A stretch of 64,000 nucleotides of DNA from Prosopocoilus inquinatus. Taxonomy: Eukaryota; Arthropoda; Insecta; Coleoptera; Lucanidae. Below the pieces are notes generated by a model. The model was not told the origin of the DNA and made no database searches. It saw nothing but the letters and a program-made list of their open reading frames with translations. Within the stretch, counting starts at the first letter, position 1. Each line of letters begins with the position of its first letter. A program made the position numbers and the translations under genes. This document shows positions 36,001 to 51,000 of this stretch, one piece after another. The stretch is taken from positions 44,130,101 to 44,194,100 of the forward strand of contig CM069872.1 in NCBI GenBank assembly GCA_036172665.1. Reading direction: 5' to 3'.

Positions 36001-39000
36001 TATTGTGTGAAATGTAATTAATTAAATTACCAACAAATCAACAATTTATTCCTGGCATTAAAAATTTAAAATATAATTGTTCCTTTGGATATATATCAAA
36101 AATAAATAAATTAAATATCTTTCTCTTAAACGAACAAACTCCAGTTAATGCATTAGGACCCTTAAATTTTTCCTAAATTAATTTTTTTGGCGTTATTTCA
36201 AGTTTTTTCACTTTACCTGGTACGTTTTGCAATCCTTGTGGATACTGACAGGTAATCCCACACTGATGTTGGCAGCACTTATGCAAGCCAGGACATTGCG
36301 AATCCTTCCAACATGTTTCCATGCATACGGCGGCGAACGGAGAAAGCGTCGAATTAATACTGGTCGGGCAATCCCCTGGTTTTTGGACGCCCTTGTGAAT
36401 GCAGGCTTTTACACACTGAAAACAATATTGTAATATAAATATTTAAAAAGTTACTGCAAGTAGCAATTTTTCTTTTTAAAACGAATAAAATTATTCATTT
36501 TCTTATAATTTTTTTTCTTCCTAAAATTCACGATTTTTATTGTATAGGAAAGAAAGACAACAAATATGAAAGCTATAGTCCGCTTTTTAATTTCCATCTG
36601 CATTTAAAACTGTGTAAACTATACAGTGTGTCTCAGGATTGATGTTACTAAAAAAATTTGAGTTTTATTTTAAGATCGTGGGATTAAATTATACAACAAT
36701 GTTATTATTAAAATTAATTTGTCAATAAATACAATTTATTTTTGTTTATAATCTGAAAAATGACAGTTCCATCAGAGTACGTAGATTTTCCTAAAATTTT
36801 GCCATATTTTCTTATTCCGAACAATGTTTCTTATAGCCTCTTTACATTATCTTATTTTCCATTTGATTTTGTATTTGGGAGAAAATTAAATGGCCGATTC
36901 TGTCGCTATAAGAAGTCACATGAAAAATCAAACAGCACATCTCAAATAAAAACTCAAACAGTGTGAAAACGAACGTATATTTCCGAAGTCAAATTCAAAA
37001 TCAAATGGAAAATCAGACAATGTAAAGGGGTTATTAATAACATACTGCTATATCATGAATAAAATGGGTGCTTTCCCTGAAAAGAAGTAGTTTTTGCTTC
37101 TCTGTCTTGTTTCTCAAAAATTCAAAATATTCTTAAAATTCTATTCACACCAAGCAACCTTAAAATAAAATTCAAAATTTTCTAGTCCAATACATATCTT
37201 GAGACACCAATCCTTACTAGGGACACACTGTATTTTATGAACGTTACATAAGATTATTTTTATTAATTTAGTTTACCGCAATTTTTTAAAACCTTCAAAA
37301 CTTTTGAATGATTTATTTGATATTTTGAAACGAATTTTGATAAATGAATTACGTGGAGAAAAATTAAGAAGCAATAACGTGTTTCCATTTTCCTAAGTAA
37401 GGAATTTTAATACATTAGGATCTCTATAATCCGAACGTGCCCTAATCAGAACCTCCAGTAATCCAAACAGTGGTCATTCGAAATCATAATCCGAAGTCAG
37501 TCCCGCTGGGTTATCCAGCATGTTGCATGTTTTCTAATAAATGCCCTGTTTGTTTACTTTGATTCCTAAGATAGCGGTAGAAGAAAGTAGCGGCCGTAAA
37601 TTGGCGGTGAATGACGTCACAAAAAATTAAATGTTCAAATAAGCAGATTCAAAGAAAGTGAGACATGTGTCCACGCCTGAAGAGCTCCGAACAAACGCTT
37701 TTTTGTCGTACGAACTGCTTTATTAAAAAAAAAATTCGGTGTACACCAAATAAACAGCTCCAAGGGATTCCAAATTTGTACAGCCATTCCTTACACAAAA
37801 AATCTCATGACATTAAGCACATATATCTAGTTTGCTAGAAATGTCACCGTCACGTAAGAAAACGTAAAAAAGTATTTTTTAAACGTTTGAAATTCTGGAG
37901 TTTGGAGTCAGATCAAGTTGAGCTATTATAAAAAAAGTAAAATTTTCTGTTTGCCTACTTTATGTCAGTGTACGTCATTTTTTTTAATGCTATGTGACGC
38001 CATTTTTCAACACTACATGGCGTCATTCACGGTCATAAGATGGCCGCTGTATTACGGTACCGCTGTGCTAAAAAGTCAAAGCTTTACTGATTGTGAATTC
38101 AGTTTGTATTGCTATTGCATCTCTAGTTCGATAATCCAAACATTTCGAAAGTCCGAATCAACCAGTGCAATTATTAGTTCGGATTAAAGAGGTCGTATTG
38201 TAGTACACGTAATAAAAAGGCCTTTACTAAACAAGTATGGTTTGTTTGAGTACGTGCGAGTGGAGGAAGCAATTTAATAAGCCATACGAATTTAGCGAAC
38301 CTTTTTCTAACAAGATTGCTTAACATTGTTTCTAACAAAATTGCTTTTTTTAATTTAGTTTTATTAGGAAATGACATTAATCACTGTCGCAATCGAAGGG
38401 CATTGAAGCAAAAGAATAAAAGTGCAGTTCATTTTTTTTATTATTGCCGATCAGATCAGTCAACACCGTCTTTAGTAACAGGCCTGAGTCATCGCGTTTC
38501 AGTCATTCAGTTTCTAGGGACTAAGACGCAAGCCTTTCGCTGTTGAACCGTGACAATATAAGCGCACCGCTTACTAATAAGGACGGAAAGATAACTTAAA
38601 ATAGTGAATTTATGTGTTGGACCGCATTTCAGGTTAATCAATTTTAAAGTCGGGGTATTCTCCCACCTAATGAATCAGGCCTGTGTGAAGTGGGCGTTGG
38701 ATCAGTCAGACTTGAGCTAAGAACACAACACAAACGACCTCCGAGTGCAAGCGACAAAGCTGTTACACAAAGCTTGAAAGAAGATAGCTTTATAAAAGTA
38801 CTTTATCTACTCTATCGATCGATGCCACGGGTATATATAACAAAAAATGAACTATTATTTAATTAATTAATTATTATATTGTAAAATGGCGCTTTATTAA
38901 TGATTTTATATGTAGAAATGTTGTCATTTACTGAATAAAATGCAAGAAGGTAACTTGAATAACAGTTCGTAGTTTTCTTCAACCAGAAAGGTATTTTTTT

Positions 39001-42000
39001 CATTTTTTTTTTGGCACATCTACATATATTATATATTACATATATATTATATATATTATATATTATATATATTATATATATTATATATATTATATATATT
39101 ATATATATTATAAAATAGATTAGCTTTGTATGCACTATGATGCTCAACTTAAATGACATTCCTGCCTGCAAACAACACCCTTAAGACCATTCAGCGGAAG
39201 GGATACGAAATTGTCAAATGATATCTTTCTTATTTTAATTTAATTTAAAAATGGATATGTAAAAAATTTCAAGTAATAAAAAATCAATTAGTTTAAAAAC
39301 TTGTAAGTGTTATGTTTACAAATAGGAACTGCATTACAGAAACGATTGTAGAGATAAAACGACATTGAACGAATAACAGGTTAATGTAATAAATTTTTTT
39401 ATTTTTCTTTTAGAATCTCTTCTTTTCCCTGCTAAGAGATTATGTAAATGTCAAACTGAGTTTATTACGGAATTTTACTGCATCCCATTAGGAATTCTAA
39501 TGTCAAATCGGTTAAAAATAAAATTTTAATAACATGAAAATAAGTTGTTGCTGCTTCCTTGATGCGGCGCATCTTTATTTTTCTAATTAATTTTTTATAG
39601 CGGCTGAGATATTTTAAATCCATCGTAAAAAGGCCCACGGTTTCTAACATGTCGTAACTCGTGTTTCCTGCGAGTTCGTCACTTCAGCTTAGCCGTAATT
39701 AGAACGTTATTAATTAAAACCTTATCGCCTCACACTAAACGATACGTTTAAAACATATTGACGTGCTTTAATTTATTTCCATTGGATGTAAAGTCTTTTT
39801 CTTCGTTTTTTATGTGCCAGTTATCTCGATTGATTCTCCTACAAAACGTCAAGGATCATCTCAAAGAACATAAAAGTGTTCTAATTGAATTCATATCGGC
39901 TGACCTTAACCCAAAATCAACACAGCAACTAAAACGACGTGAAAATCTGGCTGTTTGGAAGTTAACACTCCTAACAATTTAGAGAGTGAGATTTATGCAA
40001 CTGCGCCAATCAAAAAATGCATTTCATTAATTTGACGAGATAAGAGAACCGCCGCCACCTTCACCTTTTAATCTTCGCGGAAGTAAAAGCTCGACATTTT
40101 TTTTATGCAAACTCGTTTCAGCTGCAAATTGGCTTGACTTGCTTGATCGTAAAATGAAGTTAAAGTGCCCAAATTTTTTGTCCTGTTACAACTAATGGAA
40201 CCCGCGGCTAGTTAAATTAGGTATGCGATGTATAGCACAAAAAATGCCAATAATCCCGTAAAGAGATAATTCGTTAAAACGGCCTGTTCATACTCCTGAT
40301 TGATATTTTAATTAACGAGCTTGGAATTACATTACATTACATTACATTACATGCTTTCCTGACTCTGCACTTTGGAATCGCATAGTTTTGCTTGTTTCAG
40401 ATTTTTTTTTCAACTCTTGCCTTTCAGAATTATTCCTTATTTGTGTTTTTTTTATTTATAAAAAAAAGAACTCTTTAAATGGTTTATCATGATGATGACG
40501 TTAACTGATACCTGATTATTAAATGTTGAAAAAAAACGAAACACAATGCTATATCAAATTGTGTCAGAGTAATTAATTCTGTAACAAGGTGGAAGAGTGG
40601 AAGATTCCGAACGCGATCGTAGCAAGCGTGAGAAACCACAAGTAGATCGAATTTTCATTCTAACCGAGTAACATACAGTATTTTCTAAAGGCCCAGAAAG
40701 TATGAATCAAAAACAATTAAGTCTGAACAAAACAATTTATTTATTCTTCAAACAATTATAAATATTATAATAATAATCTATTATTAAAAATTATTTAGAA
40801 CTTATTACATTCAGTAATGATCGTGGAAAAAATAATATTTCACACTATAGATTAAGACAAAATAATAACTTTTTTATACTTATTTTTTCTCTCCGGATTA
40901 TTAATGCTCATCAAATTTAACAACCTTGCTAAATTTAAACCTACCATGTATCTCTTCTAATAAGCGAGGTAGCCATGGTGAGAATCGAATTTGAAATAGC
41001 CTGTATAGGGTTTTTAAGGAAAAAAAAAACTAAATCATTTGGACATATTCCCGATTTCATTTATTTATAGTTTAGTTTTGATTCTAAATATTTTAATGTT
41101 TCAAAATCACATAAATTGCTCAAAATTGAAAATCACTTAATTATAATAAATGCTGAAAATGTCGTCCTCCTACTTCAGTGCATGCTTAACAATGACAAAT
41201 GACAGAGTTTTGGCTTGAACGAAAAGGTTTGGCTGATTTTTGTAATTTGAGTAGCAGCACTTTGTTTTAAAAAAAACGAACATAAGAGTAGACACAATTT
41301 TTTTTTTGTAGTATTTGATAAACATATAAGGTGTCCCACTTAGATTGCACAATACTTTCTCAGCGTATTCTTCACTCAAAATTAAAAGAACAATCCTACT
41401 TAATAAATATGTCTGAAAATGCGGTATTTTTAGTTTAAATTTATTTATCCAACACAGTAACCTAATAATAACTCATAATAATGCCGATTTATGAGGTCTA
41501 TAAAACACTGTTGGAATTATGAACCCATAATTAAACTGGTATTCAAATTTAATATTATTTTGACTTCATAATAAACAAGTGTTGGATAAAACTATGTATT
41601 ACACTCGTGCCTAACAGCACATAAGTCACTCAAGAAAAATTAGTCCACCCGAGCAAGCTCTCATGGCTAAACATTCCTTTCGTGGCTTATTTGCCTTTTA
41701 AGACACTTGTATAATAAATAGCTATTATTACCATCATAATATTTCAAGATTAGCGCAAATATTACGTTTAGGTAGTTTGCCTGAATTTATTTCTTTAATC
41801 CCCGCCCCACAATAATTTGTAAATAAATCCATATAATACAGAAAATGAATGTAATAAGTAGTTAACAACCACCAAGACATGATTTCTTTTTTTGGTAAAA
41901 ACTCGATTCATAGATCTTCCTTTTAATGAATAAGGATGGTACGTCTCCTTTGAGGTCAAGTACTTCCGCTTGAACCGACTAATGTTATTTACTGTAAAAC

Positions 42001-45000
42001 CACTTCTTTCTAAGCAATCCCATAGAAGGAAACGCATTTCATCGTTGAATGATTCATCGCCGATAAATAAATAATGCCTCGAACGAAATTTTGCATAATC
42101 CTCAATTTGTTTTCCTCGCTGCTCGGTGGCAATTAGCGCGCACCGGCGATAAATAACGGAGGAAAATGCAGGAGCCGATGCAAATCTGCAATGGTGGTAA
42201 TTAATTTTCAAATGGAACGAGAACTGTCACGGCGGATTATCATCTGTAAACATATTTTATCTGACCCGATTTGTCGATAAAAATAGAATAAGTGCGTTTT
42301 TTCTCTATAGACGGGAAGCAAAAAATGGGCACATTAATTATATCAATCAATAATAATAATAATCTGCATAAAAGTTAATGACACATTCATATTAAACGTT
42401 CTATGAATTTTAATGTGGCTGAAAACTAGTTTGACTGACAATAGAACAATCAAAAACCAAAATAAACATCTAGACAAGATTCAAGGACCACTAAGGGCGT
42501 AGCATGGGTTCAAATCCCAACAGGGCCTTAGATGTTTGTTCTATCCGTTGATTGACCCAACTCAGGTTACACACAGTAAGTGCTTAGATGGTTAATACCA
42601 AAAGGCAAAATGAGCGGGGACTGCGCAAAGCAAATAGACAAGACAAGAACCACTAACAAAAATTGAAGTTACTTTAGAAAAACCTCATATAACCTAATAA
42701 AATTCGTACATTTTCTTATAGACTGATAACATCTACATTATTCTGTTAGCATGTCAAAAAGAAATTAATAAAGAAAACGTAATTGTTTTCGTGCGAATAA
42801 AAGCGAAGAATAGAAATATGAGTCAAAATTTTAAACTGTTTTGATCTAGTAAATAATTCTGTGAAGTGCCATCAGGGAAAAAAGACTGCTTTTAAGTCTC
42901 AACTCTTCTTAAAATACGTTTAGGCGTTATCTTGCAATCGTAGTTTTGTTTTCATTACATCCAATTTAATATAGAGTTAATGGGACACCAAAAGAGATTC
43001 CGAATCTACCACACTACTTCCAAATTAAATACTTGCTTCTACTGTTTTTGGTGGTTTTTGAAGTTTACCTTGACTTAGAAGTGTTTGTTTTTGAACGGTT
43101 TCAGTACCTAAAGCTTTTGTAAATTTGAAAAATACGCTAAAGTCAAGAGAGTTGCCAGAAACATATAAACAAGGAAATTCTTTAAAGTAGAAGCACGCAG
43201 GTGTTACTTTAACGCTTGGTTTTTCAATCACAAGGAAACCTTAACCCTTATTTTCATGGTAACAGGTACAAAGACAATTGTTTCCATGGCAAACTGAAGC
43301 TTAACTAGAGGTAAACTGAAAGTTTTTAGTTAACTTGTGATTGAAAAATCGTCCATTAAAGTCAGAAGGACGCCACCATTCAGATGTTTTTAATCCTATT
43401 CGAATTTTCAATCTAGTTTCAGAATTTTTATCTGATTCTTGATGGCATATTTCGGTTCAGCTATCTTGTCTGACTGAGATTATTCATAATATGGTTACAA
43501 ATAACTTACAGATATCTTTGCAGATATTTAATCAGTGGCTTAGCGGTTAGCCTAGCCGACTTATAAAGTCGTGTCACTCGTCGACGTGGGTTCGAATCCC
43601 ACCGGGGTCGTGGATGTTTGTGTGGTCTTACGTTCAGAAGACCCAGCTCATTGTAAACTATGTGAGTGCCTAGAATTGTTATTACCAGGGGAAAGAATTG
43701 GACCCACTTGATGTTGAACGCTCCGATGCATCTAATTGTTACAGATTGGGAGGGAAAAGAGTTATGTACAAACAATGTGAATGTTTATACGTCGCAGAAA
43801 TTATTGCTATTACAGTCCGAACACTAAATTTTTATATTGTTCGCGGAAGAAGTGGACTGATTTCTTTTTTCTGGTTATTACCAATAAGGAAAGGAAAAAA
43901 TGACGATTACTGCCGAAAGCTTAAGACGAAGAAGAATCGCGTGATTTTAGGTTCACATTAAATAATATTTAAATAGAATTCTTCTTTTCTTTGGTTGTTC
44001 AGACATTGATTAAAATGTAAAACGAAGTTTAACTACATACGAAAGAAAATTGTGGTTTGATACATAACCAGCAGTTAATAAATTGCCGGCTTAGGCCCGA
44101 TCTTACAACGTCCTGATAAATTTAACCATCGGTTAATATACTAGCAAACCATTATCGGCAAAAAGGTTCCCAAGGATATTAACCGACGGTTAAATTTATC
44201 AGGAGGTGGTAAGATCGAGCCTAAGGCCTGATTTCTTCATCCACGGATAAATTTATCTGCCAGGTAGTATCCTCGGAAACTATTATCGATACAATGGTTC
44301 CCAAGGATAATACCTGACAAATAAATTTATCAGGAGGCGAAGAAATCGGGCATTAATCGAACACTGAGTAACTCAGCCTTAAGTAATACAAAACTAAAAA
44401 TTCACTGTCACTGAAAATAAATATTAAAAAAGACAGAATGGGATGTGGTTTCGTGGGCAACAAATAAAACGCAACTCCTTTGTTTAAGGCCTTAATATTT
44501 CGTTGACATTTGAGACATCATTGGGAAGTTAAACAGGAAGGAAGTAGACAAAATGATCAGCAAATCCTAACATTGGGACATTTTAAGTACAATTACATTA
44601 TCAAAATCAGGGCTGTGTAGTCGGAGTCGGAGTCAGAAGCAATTATTGCGTTACCGGAGTCGAAGTAGGAGTCGATAATACCGACTCCGGCTCTGACTCC
44701 TGTGATCGTTTATGTAGGTAACCTTATTTTTCTCGTGATTACGTTTTTCTACGTTACGTGCGCACCGTAACGATGGTAGATGGTTCATTTTAGTTGTGGA
44801 TGAGTAAACATGTATTTTGGTAGAAATAAAAATGTCAATAATTATGTAATGTAAATACGACTGTGTTACGATAAAAGAAAATACTTGTAGAGGTCTGTAG
44901 TGGTATATAAAGAGTCGGGGTGAGAGTCAGAGTTAGAGTCAGGGTTGGAATCAGATCTGAATCGGAGTCCGAGTCAAAGGTTTTAGGTACCGACTCCGCA

Positions 45001-48000
45001 GCCCTGATCAAAATTACGTTAAAATTGTAAAGCCACGTAAAACCTTACCAAGACAAACATGACCATTTACTTTACACTAAGTTAGACGAATGGAAGATCA
45101 TTATAAGCAAGAAAGTTCTTAAAATAAATAGAAAAGGAGTAAGTACCGAACAATGAGAGAAAATAGAAAAGTTTCAAACTGACTTGGAAAACAGATAAAT
45201 TAAGAGAAGGTGATGATAAAACACCGAATCTCAACGACTATAAAGGATGTACCAAAGGAAAAACGTAAGAAGAAAATCTAAAAGGAAATGGAACGTCATT
45301 TCATCACATGTATATGCATGATTGATGCCAAAAAATAACTCACTTTTGACAATAGAGTTCCTGGGATGTCAAATTTCATTCAAAGTGATATTAAATAGAG
45401 AACAGAAAATTAAATAGTCGTACGATTACTGATTGTGAATACAGACACAGAGTAAATGATGATCAGCGTAAGGAAAAGGGATTTTATAATTAATAAACAA
45501 AGAAACAGTAAGTACAAAAAAGGTGGATAAATGAACAAGTTTCAGGCTCACTTGGAAACTAGATAAATTACAATAGGATGACTCAGGCATAATAAAACAC
45601 TAAACAGCAATATTCGTGGAATATACTAAAGAAGAAAACAAGGAAAAACCTAAGGAAACACAAGATTTTAAGAATATAGAAAGAGAAATGTAGACTAGGA
45701 AGCAAAAGGAGCTTTTATGGAGGAGCAGAGTGAATTAAATAATTAAAGTTGTCTAAGCTGCGATAATAAAGGATACGCACCTAATATTAAGCAGAAAGAA
45801 TAACAGAGAACCAAAGGCCCAAAAAATATGAATTATGTGGTTATAAAAAATAGAAGATAAACGAGAGATTAAAGAAAAGAAAAGCGAGCTTTAAAAACGA
45901 ATATGTGTTTGAATGAAAAGTTTAATTAGGGGGAACTGCTCAATAAATGGAAACCTACAATTAAATTAACTTTTCGAGATAGCGAAAGATAATACAATAA
46001 TAAATGGAAATAATATCAGATCGTCTCAGATAGCGGAAGTCAGAAGAATGTGTTTATGGAAGGCGCAAGCATACGATGTAGAAACGAACTAAACGTTTGA
46101 AACAATAGATATTATTGATCTAGAAAGTGGAAGCTATATGGAAGCTAAATTAAAAGAACAATAACAGTAAATGGCTCATTAGGTAACTTGAATTATACAA
46201 CACATTTACAATGCTTATTTAATCTCTTCTATATATTAATTTGTTTTTAGAATTTATTTATCTATTATCCTATATGTCATTAATTTAGTTTTCTTTTTCT
46301 TTAATTTAAATTCAGCCAACAAAGTAAAGAAGTGACAGTTTGCACATCCTGCAAGTGTCCATGGACATATTCTTTACATTAATTATACTTCTCGCAAAAT
46401 AGTTTAGATTACAAACGTAACAAAATTTTAAAGCCAATGGTGGAAAGCTTGGGAACCTCTAATCTCGCAAGGGCTTAGAAATTTTTCCACAAAACAAAAT
46501 TCTTGAGAAGGTACGTATAGGTACGTTATTTATTTAAAAAATATTTGATGACTTTTATAGAAAATCCCCGTTGGAGAAGATGAATAATTTCATTATTAAG
46601 AAGAATAAGAAGAAAGTGACTTCATTTCCAAGGAATCCACCCCATTACCTTACCTGTAGAATGCACGTTCAGCTCTTAAGATTTATTAATGGAGAGAATG
46701 GGTGTAACTTCATCTTTAAGAATTAAGTATCATTTTGCATTATTAATGGAAAAGATGAGTGTGACTTCATTTTCAAGTATTCTATCCCATCACCTTTCTC
46801 ACAACAGTTGTCGAAGTCAACTCTTATCTTATCTTAAATTGTAAGAAAATTGATTTTAATATTTAAACGAACACATTTAAAATTTTAAAGAATGCTCAGC
46901 GTTGTGATTATAGCTATTAACCGACAATGAAATGTTGAGCGAAAGTGATAACTAACAACTAACCGATAGTGAAACGTTGAGAGTTCCTTACAATTTTAGC
47001 AGTGTCCGTTTAATAATTAAAAACAATTTTCTCACAATAATTGAATCGATGAGTGCATAATGATGTTCAATCCAAATTTAGTGTTTTGAGAAAACAACAA
47101 ATAACTTTCTCTAAATTTTTATTTTAAGTAATTATTGACTTCAGTAGGCTTCACTTATCGTTATCTGAAAGAATTTTAAGCAAATAATTCACTTAAAATA
47201 AAAATCTAGAAAGTTGTTTGTTGTTTTCTCAAAACAGTAAATTTGGGCTGAACATGATTATCCACTCATCGATTCAATTGTATTCAGTATTGAGTTACAT
47301 CCCCGTTGAAAAAGAAAATGACGCGTACTCAACTCTTATGATTAGTAGAAAGGAAGAGGTTGGTTTAAAAGGATTCAACTTCTTCCTTACTACTAATGGA
47401 AAGCAAGAGCATAACTTCATTTTCAAGCATTCCGTCCCGTCGTCTTATCAACAACAATTGTATTCAGTATCGAGTTCCATCCCCATTGAAGAAGATAACA
47501 ACGAATCTCAGCTGTTATTAAAGGAAGAGAGGAATGGTGAATTCATTTTCAAAAACTCAACTTCGTTCCTTATTATTAAACTGAGAATCATCGGGCTCCC
47601 CTATTACTGATGATTCGAAATCTGTTAAAATACAATGTGATCACCGTAAGGAAAAATGAAGTTGACGATGGTGGGAACGAGATGAGAGCTCTTATACAAA
47701 ATATAATGTTGCTGTCATAGAGAGTTCAAAAAAATGTCTGTAGAATGTATTAGTTATATTGCGATTCCTACAATAATAACTTCTGAAAAAATTTTTGGTT
47801 TTTTGGAAATATTTCAAAAGCTAGAAATTGTGCAAGATTTTTCTGAACGGCTTATTATTATGCACCAAAATATGCAACTTTACCCTAATTTACTACTTTA
47901 CGACTTCGTATCTCTTACTGTTTTCGAGATGCCAATGGTGACCCTCGAATTTGTAACAGCCTGTATACATATTTGTAATTTGACTAAAAACACTATTATA

Positions 48001-51000
48001 AAATTCTTCCAAAGAAAAACACGGCGTTTTACATTGAAATTTATATAAGAAAAAACAAGCAAGGAAAGACCATTAATTATTTTCGAATTCTGATTTGAGT
48101 AGAAAATTACAGAAATTAAGTTGACGTTGAGGTTTCACAAAATTAAATAATAATAGCCAAATTTCAAGCTGAAATTGTATGGCACGGTCTAGAATTTCAG
48201 TCTATCCGATTCACATCAAATTTCGTATGGGGGGTTCCTTCCTTTCGATACGATTATACGATTTCGTGCGGCGTTTCATGGAACCGCGCGCTTTATTTAC
48301 GGCCGCACATTATTTTAATGCGCGTTCGTTATTTTAACAATGCTCGCACATATATGTCGGTCATATATTATAAGGTTTATTGGGTAGATGTCCTTCAATA
48401 TGGTATTACGAATGTAAAACGAACAAGTTCGTGTATTTTATTTATTTTCGTTTCATCGTGCTTATTGTGTTTTGCATGCACGCACGCCTCGAATTGTTGT
48501 TAATTATGCGCACTTAAACGGACTACTTTAACGTACGGGTCTAATTGCCCACGCTGATTGACACTTTTCAGTCATCCCCATGTTTCTTTGCTAATCAGCC
48601 AAGTGATTATATTTGTATCGGTCAGTTTGCTGTCACTCGAAAAGGAACGTTTACAGCGAAATGTAATTACGCGAAGTAATCCCTTTTTGTCGGTCGATGT
48701 TGCTTCGCTTACTGCATTTTACCTCGATTCAATTAAAACTAATTTATTTATTAATTTGTTTATCAACAGCGTTTCAGAAATGGCACTAGATTTTAATTTA
48801 AAATGAACATGAAGTGATTAAATATGAGGTGATTATATAGTTAGCAATGTGTATTTATTGAAACAAACAAACCATTAATTGATTCCGTTTTATTTTATTG
48901 CCTACTTAGTTGTTAATACCCATTTCACTTTTCCACTTTTCTAGGCCTAAGTTAATTTATGCGTAAGTTTCTACTTTATGCTTCTTCTAATAAATTAATA
49001 AGTCCATGTGCCTACAATTTAATATAAAGCAAAAACCGGGCGAATACATAAATAATGAAGTCATCTTACGAGATGCGTTTTATACATTTTACTTGATTAC
49101 TTCCTCTCAATGAAATCTTTTTGTTCAATCTTCATCTTAATTCTTTTTTGTCCGTATATTAATATTAATCAATTTTTTATATTACTCGACGTGTAAGCGT
49201 TTTTGTAACTTCTTCTGAATTTACTTCTCAATGCAGTTCAGTTCATGAAACGAACTGACACAATTAACTTTGACATTTTTACTTGTAAAATTAACCGGCC
49301 TTTTGGTATTCGTTTCTTACTTTATTTAAGTATCTTTTTTTTTATTATAACCTGTATTGATTTTTATTATTTTACGCTTATTATGAAACCGCCGGCATTT
49401 ATTGTAAAAGTGTTTTTGCTCTTTAATTTGCACGATCGTTCGACGTTAAGGTGTTAATGATGTATGCAGCGGTTTTATGAACTGGAAGAAGTGTTAAAAA
49501 TGGAAGAGGCGAACACCAAGTAAAGTGTAAAATTAAAGTTTAAAGTGCTTAAGCTACTTATGAATTAAAACGAGCAGATATTTCCTTTTAAGTCGACGAG
49601 GTAATCTGAGAATTAAATGATTATTTTTCAAAAGCGGTTTTAATTTTAATATTCGTCGTGGTCATACATATTAATTAATTGATTAATAATACGTATGAAT
49701 ATTTCGTTTTTACTTTTTTTCAATAACATGTACTTATAGAAGATAGATTTTCTAAGAAACGCAGTTCAAAATAAAAGAAAAAGAACGGATACCTACATTA
49801 TAAAAGAATGCAAAGCATTTCATCAAGATAACAAAAGCAAATAATAATCATCCCAGCAGGAATCAATTTCTGAATTTCTATATTATAGTATGAATTTTCC
49901 TCCGACTATAATTACACAACTGAGAAGGCCGTCCTATTAATTGAGAAACTTAATTCGCACAGAGAAATGACCGCATTTTAGCCGTCGTTATCTCGTATCT
50001 TACTTGTAGGTGCAGGTTTCGCGTAATTACCTGAAAAGATGTACGTATAGATAAATTTAATTACGAACGCTATTTAATTTGTTTTTAGGAGAGTCGTCTT
50101 GTTTTCATAGAAATAACTGTCACAATTTTGTTGCAACCAATGCCAATGGAAGTGTCATAAATGGCAAGACCAGTTGCCTCGACTTTATATGTAGCTACAG
50201 AAACAATGATCATTTTGCTTTTGCAAATCAAAAATATAACGCTAAACTTAATTGCACTTGAACTGACCTGAAATTAATAAATTAATCTGGCACAACAAAA
50301 GGCAAAAAAAAATTGCTTCGTAAATATCCTTCATATCCTTTTTTTTTGTAATTTTACGTATGCACTAACTTATTTCATCAATTAAATAACAAAAATTCTA
50401 CAAAATGACGAGCAATTTGATATTTTGAAACCATTTTGACACATTTAGATAAAACAGCTGAAAGAAAGTTTGTTAAAAACATTTTCTAGTCGTTCTAACA
50501 AAATGCTTTAATTATTTATAAGTAATTGTATCTTTGAAGACTATATGGCATCAAGTCAGCATCACACTAGGTTCATTATTCAGGGACACTCTGAACGTAA
50601 AAAAAGCATCGAAGAGTTCTACTTCATGTTTTAATAAAAATACAGAGGTTTCACGACTGACGCCGAAAAATTCTAAATTTTCATGAATTTAATTTAATTT
50701 AGTAATAAATTCTAATACAAACTTTAATGCTAAATACTGAGTGTCTCAAAAATAACGTCCAAATTTTATACGTGATCTACCATTAACCAATCCAACTCAA
50801 TCACAAACAAAACATTCCTATGATGCTTGTTTTTCAAGACATAGGAGTATCCAAATTCTTGATTTATAATATCTCAGCAAAAATGTCGTTTAAAATTATT
50901 CAAAGTAAAATAAAATAAAAATTTGTTAAAATAGTTTTTTTAACACAAATTTTAGGAAAATAGTTTTCACATTAAAAAAAATAACTTAACAACTACTAAT

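Larger units (their letters stand above)
38206..41444. other. Kal1 intron 1, mostly unannotated
   Basis: No exon. A fragment near 40975-41015 (GTGAGAATCGAATTTGAAAT, AGCCTGTATAGGG) resembles 47930-47970 (ACCCTCGAATTTGTAACAGC), a dispersed repeat end. Confidence 0.35.

Noticed and set aside
38863..39171. 102-codon - strand frame with Ile-Tyr runs
   Set aside because: Produced by the AT microsatellite.
41795..42211. 138-codon - strand frame
   Set aside because: No domain, no start or splice context; taken as intronic DNA.
43532..43610. Possible tRNA gene
   Set aside because: Box A and B are good, but arms do not close properly and a SINE body follows; a second copy lies 1 kb away.
47218..47610. 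130-codon + strand frame
   Set aside because: Begins inside the arm of a foldback element and shows no protein family.
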